Assembly: GCF_013608025.1 (NCBI RefSeq)
Contig: NZ_VDLV01000016.1
Coordinates: 41,306-101,898 of the forward strand
Source: Pseudomonas brassicacearum subsp. neoaurantiaca
Lineage (GTDB): Bacteria > Pseudomonadota > Gammaproteobacteria > Pseudomonadales > Pseudomonadaceae
DNA length: 60,593 nucleotides
Direction of reading: 5' to 3'
In this document: piece by piece, positions 55,019-60,593 of the stretch
How the letters are laid out: each line of letters begins with the position of its first letter
Numbering within the stretch: position 1 is the stretch's first letter
Made by a program: the position numbers and the translations under genes
Notes under the pieces: generated by a model
The model's input: only the letters and a program-made list of their open reading frames with translations
Database searches by the model: none
What the model was told of the DNA's origin: nothing

Positions 55019-55285
55019 TTAGACTTCCACAGCGCGTTCGAGAACATCAACCAGCGCCCAAGACTTGGTCTTGGCCATCGGACGAGTTTCACGAATAGTG
55101 ACTTTGTCGCCGATGTGGCACTGATTGGTTTCGTCGTGCGCGTGCAGCTTAGTCGAACGCTTAACGTATTTACCGTAGATCGGGTGCTTAACGCGACGCT
55201 CGATCAGAACGGTGATGGTTTTGTCCATCTTGTCGCTGACAACACGGCCAGTCAGCGTACGGACAGTTTTTTCGGCTTCAGCCAT
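55019..55285 (-). CDS. rpsQ: 30S ribosomal protein S17
   Basis: 88 aa. [20 protein letters not shown] and [20 protein letters not shown] are diagnostic. Last gene of the S10 operon. Confidence 0.99.
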   Translation of the reverse strand: MAEAEKTVRTLTGRVVSDKMDKTITVLIERRVKHPIYGKYVKRSTKLHAHDETNQCHIGDKVTIRETRPMAKTKSWALVDVLERAVEV

Positions 55286-55287
55286 GA

Positions 55288-55479
55288 TTACTTACCTGCC
55301 TGCTGGTTGAGCACAGTTTTCACGCGAGCGATGTCACGCTTAACTTGCGAGAGCAGATGAGACTGCCCCAACTGGCCAGTTGCTTTCTGCATACGCAGAT
55401 TGAACTGGTCGCGCAGCAGGCCGAGCAGTTGCTCGTTCAGCTGCTGTGCTGATTTTTCACGAAGTTCATTCGCTTTCAT
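55288..55479 (-). CDS. rpmC: 50S ribosomal protein L29
   Basis: 63 aa from the ATG at 55479 ([20 protein letters not shown]), which shares its first base position with the rplP stop (TGATG). Long helical hairpin near the exit tunnel. Confidence 0.98.
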
Positions 55480-55892
55480 CACATCACCGTCCGTTTAACA
55501 AAGGAGGTGGCGAGCGGCAGCTTTGCAGCAGCCAGGGCGAAAGCCTCACGCGCCAGCTCTTCAGAAACACCCTCGATTTCATACAGGACTTTGCCTGGCT
55601 GAATCTGGGCAACCCAGTACTCCACGTTACCCTTACCTTTACCCATCCGAACTTCGAGTGGCTTCTTGGTGACAGGCTTGTCCGGGAATACACGGATCCA
55701 GATCTTGCCGCCACGTTTTACGTGACGGGTCAGAGCACGACGCGCTGACTCGATCTGACGAGCGGTGAGACGACCACGAGCAACAGACTTCAGCGCGAAC
55801 TCGCCGAAGCTGACTTTGCTACCGCGCAATGCCAGGCCACGGTTGTGACCGGTCATCTGCTTGCGGAACTTCGTACGCTTTGGTTGCAACAT
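55479..55892 (-). CDS. rplP: 50S ribosomal protein L16
   Basis: 137 aa. [20 protein letters not shown] at the start; the Gly-rich loop [20 protein letters not shown] is normal. One-base overlap with rpmC. Confidence 0.99.
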
Positions 55893-55904
55893 TTGGCGTA
55901 CCCC

Positions 55905-56591
55905 TTACTTAGCAGCTTTTTTACGAGGCGCTGGTGCTTGTGGCTTCAGTTCTTCTTGGCGACCACCAATTACTTCGCCTTTGAAGATCCAAACCTTTAC
56001 ACCGATCACACCGTAGGTGGTGTGAGCTTCGTAGTTGGCATAGTCGATGTCGGCACGCAGGGTGTGCAGTGGCACACGACCTTCGCGATACCATTCAGTA
56101 CGTGCGATTTCAGCACCGCCGAGACGACCGCTCACTTGGATTTTGATGCCTTTGGCACCAATGCGCATTGCGTTCTGTACAGCGCGCTTCATAGCGCGAC
56201 GGAACATTACGCGACGCTCCAGCTGCTGAGCTACGCTCTGCGCAACCAGCATACCGTCGAGTTCCGGCTTGCGGATCTCTTCGATATTGATGTGCACAGG
56301 CACACCCATTTGCTTGGTCAGGTCCTGACGCAGTTTCTCAACATCTTCACCTTTCTTCCCGATAACGATACCTGGGCGAGCGGTGTGGATGGTGATACGT
56401 GCAGTCTGAGCCGGACGATGGATATCGATACGGCTGACGGACGCGCTTTTTAGTTTGTCTTGGAGATACTCACGCACCTTCAGATCAGCGAACAAGTAGT
56501 CCGCATAAGTCCGACCGTCTGCGTACCAGACGGAGGTGTGCTCCTTGACGATTCCCAGGCGAATGCCAATGGGATGTACTTTCTGACCCAT
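55905..56591 (-). CDS. rpsC: 30S ribosomal protein S3
   Basis: 228 aa from the ATG at 56591 ([20 protein letters not shown]). The KH domain contains [18 protein letters not shown]. Together with S4 and S5 it forms the mRNA entry pore. An upstream in-frame extension into rplV is not expected to be used. Confidence 0.99.
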
Positions 56592-56604
56592 CTCTTCGAC
56601 TCCG

Positions 56605-56937
56605 TTACTTGTCAGCAACCTTGACAGTGATATGGCAAGACCGCTTGACGATGCGATCAGCACGGCCTTTGGCACGTGGCATGATGCGCTTCAGCGAACG
56701 CCCTTCGTTGACGAAAACGGTGCTGACCTTCAGGTCATCAACGTCTGCGCCTTCGTTATGCTCGGCGTTGGCTACGGCCGACTCCAGCACTTTTTTCATG
56801 ATCTCGGCGGCTTTCTTACTGCTGAAAGCCAACAGGTTGAGCGCTTCGCCCACCTTCTTCCCGCGGATCTGGTCGGCGACCAAGCGGGCTTTCTGGGCGG
56901 AGATTCGAGCGCCCGACAACTTAGCGGCTACTTCCAT
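56605..56937 (-). CDS. rplV: 50S ribosomal protein L22
   Basis: 110 aa, [20 protein letters not shown] at the start and the tunnel loop [20 protein letters not shown] near the end, the place where macrolide-resistance changes occur; it looks wild type. Confidence 0.99.
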
Positions 56938-56948
56938 TTCCTAACCCC

Positions 56949-57224
56949 TTAACGCTTGGCTTTCTTGTCTGCCACGTGCCCGCGATAAGTGCGGGTACCG
57001 GCGAACTCGCCCAGTTTGTGGCCGACCATGTCTTCGTTAACGAGAACTGGGACGTGTTGACGACCGTTGTGTACAGCAATGGTCAGACCGACCATTTGTG
57101 GCAGGATCATCGAACGGCGCGACCAGGTCTTAACTGGTTTGCGATCGTTCTTTTCCGCCGCCACTTCGATCTTCTTCAGTAGGTGAAGATCAATAAAAGG
57201 ACCTTTTTTCAGAGAACGTGGCAC
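56949..57224 (-). CDS. rpsS: 30S ribosomal protein S19
   Basis: 91 aa. [20 protein letters not shown] with a GTG start at 57224 (GAGGGA 7 nt upstream); [18 protein letters not shown] is conserved. Confidence 0.99.
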   Translation of the reverse strand: MPRSLKKGPFIDLHLLKKIEVAAEKNDRKPVKTWSRRSMILPQMVGLTIAVHNGRQHVPVLVNEDMVGHKLGEFAGTRTYRGHVADKKAKR

Positions 57225-57240
57225 TGTCGTATCCCTCTAT

Positions 57241-58065
57241 TTACTTGCGACGACGGACGATCATTTTGTCGGTACGCTTATTACCACGAGTCTTCGCGCC
57301 CTTAGTCGGGAAGCCCCATGGCGATACCGGATGACGACCACCAGAGGTACGACCTTCACCACCACCATGTGGGTGGTCAACCGGGTTCATGGCAACACCA
57401 CGAACGGTTGGGCGAACGCCACGCCAGCGCTTGGCACCAGCTTTACCCAACGAACGCAGGCTGTGCTCGGAGTTCGAGACTTCGCCCAGGGTCGCACGGC
57501 ATTCAGCCAGTACTTTACGCATCTCACCAGAACGCAGACGCAGGGTCACGTAGACACCTTCACGAGCGATCAGCTGAGCCGAAGCACCAGCGGAACGAGC
57601 GATTTGCGCGCCTTTACCTGGCTTCAATTCGATGCCGTGTACGGTGCTACCAACTGGAATGTTGCGCAGTTGCAGAGCGTTGCCCGGCTTGATCGGCGCC
57701 AAGGCACCTGCGATCAGCTGGTCGCCAGCGCTCACGCCTTTAGGGGCGATGATGTAGCGACGCTCGCCATCTGCGTACAGCAGCAGAGCGATGTGAGCAG
57801 TACGGTTTGGATCGTATTCGATACGCTCGACGGTGGCAGCGATGCCATCCTTGTCGTTGCGACGGAAGTCGACCAGACGGTAATGCTGCTTATGACCACC
57901 ACCAATGTGACGAGTGGTAATACGGCCATTGTTGTTACGACCACCAGACTTCGATTTTTTCTCGAGCAGCGGTGCGTGAGGAGCGCCTTTATGCAGCTCC
58001 TGGTTGACCACCTTGACCACAAAACGGCGGCCAGGGGAAGTCGGTTTGCATTTAACGATTGCCAT
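57241..58065 (-). CDS. rplB: 50S ribosomal protein L2
   Basis: 274 aa. [20 protein letters not shown] at the start; the peptidyl-transferase-near segment [20 protein letters not shown] is intact, including the conserved His. Confidence 0.99.
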
Positions 58066-58079
58066 GATGCACCCCTTCC

Positions 58080-58379
58080 TTACTCAGCACTGCTGCTGAA
58101 ATCGAGATCTTGGCCTGGCTGAAGGGAGATAACTGCCTTCTTCCAGTCATTACGCTTGCCCAGACCGCGAGCAGTGCGCTTGCTTTTACCCAGAACGTTC
58201 AGGGTAGTCACGCGCTCTACTTTCACGCTGAACAGGCTTTCGACGGCCTTCTTGATTTCCAGCTTGGTTGCGTCGGTAGCAACCTTGAAAACGAACTGGC
58301 CTTTCTTGTCTGCCAGAACCGTAGCCTTCTCGGAAACGTGCGGGCCAAGCAGAACTTTAAATACGCGTTCCTGGTTCAT
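58080..58379 (-). CDS. rplW: 50S ribosomal protein L23
   Basis: 99 aa. [20 protein letters not shown] and [20 protein letters not shown] are typical. Docking site of trigger factor and SRP at the exit. Overlaps rplD by 4 bp (ATGA). Confidence 0.99.
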
Positions 58380-58978
58380 CCCAGCAGCTCCTCGAATTTC
58401 TTCACGGCCGACACGGTGATCAACACCTTGTCGTATGCGATCAGACTGACCGGATCGGAACCTTGCACGTCACGAACGTCGACGTGTGGCAGGTTGCGAG
58501 CAGCCAGATACAGGTTCTGATCAACAGCGTCAGACACGATCAGGACGTCAGTCAGGCCCATGCCATTCAGCTTGTTCAGCAGATCTTTGGTTTTCGGTGC
58601 TTCAACAGCGAAGTCCTGAACCACGACCAGACGATCAGTACGCACCAGCTCAGCAAGGATGGAACGCATTGCTGCGCGATACATCTTCTTGTTCAGCTTC
58701 TGGGAGTGATCCTGAGGACGAGCTGCGAAAGTGGTACCGCCGCCACGCCAGATTGGGCTACGGATAGTACCGGCACGAGCACGGCCAGTACCTTTCTGAC
58801 GCCATGGGCGCTTACCGCCACCGGAAACGTCGGAACGGGTCTTTTGCTGCTTGCTACCTTGACGGCCGCCAGCCATGTAGGCCACGACTGCTTGGTGAAC
58901 CAGCGTCTCGTTGAATTCGCCGCCAAATGTCAGTTCGGAAACTTCGATCGCTTGAGCGTCATTTACATTTAATTGCAT
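58376..58978 (-). CDS. rplD: 50S ribosomal protein L4
   Basis: 200 aa. [20 protein letters not shown] at the start; the tunnel loop includes [20 protein letters not shown]. In E. coli L4 controls the S10 operon; I did not identify the leader hairpin here. Confidence 0.99.
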
Positions 58979-58990
58979 GTCAGCTTCCCC

Positions 58991-59626
58991 TTAACCGCGA
59001 GCCTTGGCTGCTGGACGTACAACCAAGTTGCCGCCAGTAGCGCCAGGAACAGCGCCCTTGACCAACAACAGATTGCGTTCAGCGTCCACGCGCACTACTT
59101 CGAGGGACTGCACGGTCACGCGCTCAGCGCCCATATGACCGGACATTTTTTTGCCCTTGAATACACGACCAGGAGTCTGGCACTGGCCGATAGAGCCTGG
59201 AACGCGGTGGGATACGGAGTTACCGTGGGTGTTATCTTGCCCGCGGAAGTTCCAACGCTTGATCGTACCCTGGAAGCCTTTACCCTTGGACTGACCGGTT
59301 ACATCAACCAGTTGACCAGCGGCGAAGATTTCAGCGTTGATCAGATCGCCGGCCTGGTACTCGCCTTCTTCAAGACGGAATTCCATTACGGTACGACCAG
59401 CGGCTACGTTCGCCTTGGCGAAGTGGCCAGCCTGAGCTGCTGTTACACGCGAAGCGCGACGCTCGCCGACAGTGACTTGCACTGCACGATAGCCATCGGT
59501 CTCTTCAGTTTTGAACTGGGTGACGCGATTCGGCTCGATCTCAATGACCGTGACCGGAATGGAGACACCTTCTTCGGTGAAAATACGGGTCATACCGCAT
59601 TTACGACCGACTACACCAATAGTCAT
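58991..59626 (-). CDS. rplC: 50S ribosomal protein L3
   Basis: 211 aa from the ATG at 59626 ([20 protein letters not shown]). [20 protein letters not shown] contains the Gln that is N5-methylated by PrmB. 12 bp before rplD. Confidence 0.99.
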   Translation of the reverse strand: MTIGVVGRKCGMTRIFTEEGVSIPVTVIEIEPNRVTQFKTEETDGYRAVQVTVGERRASRVTAAQAGHFAKANVAAGRTVMEFRLEEGEYQAGDLINAEIFAAGQLVDVTGQSKGKGFQGTIKRWNFRGQDNTHGNSVSHRVPGSIGQCQTPGRVFKGKKMSGHMGAERVTVQSLEVVRVDAERNLLLVKGAVPGATGGNLVVRPAAKARG

Positions 59627-59706
59627 GTTGTAAACCTCATGAGTGTACGGGGCTTTCACCCGCTATGGCCGCCCATTTCAGAGCGTTACACGACTAAGAC
59701 CGAGTC

Positions 59707-60018
59707 TTAGCCGAGGCTGATCTGCACTTCCACACCGGCCGCAAGATCGAGCTTCATAAGAGCATCAACGGTTTTATCCGTTGGCTGGACGATGTCCAGA
59801 ACGCGCTTATGAGTACGGATCTCGTACTGGTCACGCGCGTCTTTGTTGACGTGCGGGGAGACCAGAACGGTGAACCGCTCTTTACGGGTAGGCAGTGGAA
59901 TTGGACCACGCACTTGAGCACCAGTACGTTTCGCGGTTTCCACGATTTCCTGGGTGGATTGGTCGATCAGGCGATGGTCAAAAGCCTTCAACCTGATACG
60001 GATTTGCTGATTTTGCAT
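59707..60018 (-). CDS. rpsJ: 30S ribosomal protein S10 (NusE)
   Basis: 103 aa, [20 protein letters not shown], with the NusB-binding surface typical of NusE. First gene of the S10 operon, 80 bp before rplC. The 155-bp gap to tuf holds a terminator and should hold the S10 promoter. Confidence 0.99.
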
Positions 60019-60115
60019 TGGATTTCAGACTCCGGCTGCTATTCCCACCGGGCGCAATACGCCCGTTAAAAGGAGGCGCAATTCTATAGACGCCCCCGAT
60101 AGGTGTCAACCCAAT

Positions 60116-60144
60116 AAAAAAGCCCCCGCTAAGCGGGGGCTTTC
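60116..60144 (-). terminator. Rho-independent terminator of tuf
   Basis: On the minus strand AGCCCCCGC, short loop, GCGGGGGCT and a T-run, about 30 bp after the tuf stop. It separates tuf from the S10 operon. Confidence 0.9.
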
Positions 60145-60173
60145 CTGTTCATCGAACTGACTCTATAAGAGTC

Positions 60174-60593
60174 TTACTCGATGACTTTGGCTACGACGCC
60201 GGCGCCGACGGTACGACCGCCTTCACGGATAGCGAAACGCAGGCCGTCTTCCATCGCGATGGTCTTGATCAGGGTAACAGTCATCTGAATGTTGTCACCT
60301 GGCATTACCATTTCAACGCCTTCTGGCAGCTCGCAGTTACCAGTCACGTCAGTTGTACGGAAGTAGAACTGTGGACGGTAGCCTTTGAAGAACGGAGTGT
60401 GGCGACCGCCTTCTTCCTTGCTCAGAACGTAGACTTCAGCAGTGAACTTGGTGTGCGGCTTGACGGTGCCTGGCTTGACCAGAACCTGGCCACGCTCAAC
60501 GTCGTCACGCTTGGTGCCGCGCAGCAGCACACCGCAGTTCTCGCCAGCACGACCTTCGTCGAGCAGCTTGCGGAACATTTCAACGCCGGTGCA
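60174..60593 (-). CDS. tuf: elongation factor Tu, C-terminal 139 residues (cut by window edge)
   Basis: Domains 2 and 3 of EF-Tu, beginning [20 protein letters not shown] and ending [15 protein letters not shown]. The 5' end lies beyond the window. EF-Tu delivers aminoacyl-tRNA to the ribosome. Two tuf copies are usual in Pseudomonas; this is the one next to the S10 operon. Confidence 0.98.
   Translation of the reverse strand, partial: CTGVEMFRKLLDEGRAGENCGVLLRGTKRDDVERGQVLVKPGTVKPHTKFTAEVYVLSKEEGGRHTPFFKGYRPQFYFRTTDVTGNCELPEGVEMVMPGDNIQMTVTLIKTIAMEDGLRFAIREGGRTVGAGVVAKVIE

Overview
The window looks like a chromosomal segment of a fluorescent Pseudomonas (P. fluorescens group). The evidence is high GC with Pseudomonas codon use, protein sequences that read as typical Pseudomonas orthologues, two families of short palindromic repeats (REPs) of the kind common in that group, and gene order. 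From memory of PAO1, 105..17952 follows PA4047-PA4069 and 38985..60593 follows PA4232 up to the tuf/S10 cluster. This identification rests on recall, not on a search.

Layout. (1) 105-8953, minus strand: an nrdR-ribD-ribC-ribBA-ribH-nusB-thiL-pgpA operon (riboflavin, thiamine, phospholipid and transcription functions) ending in a solute-binding protein, then a short ribA operon with a membrane protein and a BtuF-like protein. (2) 9081-15945, mostly plus: a lipoprotein, a methyltransferase, a CnoX-type thioredoxin, a probable zinc-responsive cassette (DUF2796, ABC ATPase, MacB/FtsX-like permease, DUF3299) behind a Zur-like operator, and oprG behind two FNR/ANR-like boxes. (3) 16152-17952: an epimerase and a degenerate RmlD-like partner. 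(4) 18254-29160: Lhr helicase, a large MscS channel, and a DUF72-ybhP-clsB-ybhN operon. (5) 29299-38866, accessory: alpha/beta hydrolase with DUF3182, a GlxA-type regulator divergent from a cysteine hydrolase, an orphan membrane gene, and a GH31-MFS-LacI sugar locus. (6) 38985-46085: ssb, an MFS transporter, uvrA, a heme-ligand-less bacterioferritin (FtnA type) and katA, i.e. DNA repair and oxidative/iron stress. (7) 46313-60593: the alpha, spc and S10 ribosomal operons in reverse order (rplQ to rpsJ) and the 3' part of tuf.

REP pairs are dense from 1 to about 31500 and nearly absent afterwards. I saw no tRNA, rRNA, CRISPR array, insertion sequence, prophage or recognised defence system. The parts with least described biology are the DUF2796/ABC/DUF3299 cassette, the overlapping hydrolase-DUF3182 pair, the epimerase/pseudo-RmlD pair, the gene at 33164-33837, and two hairpins inside the spc operon.
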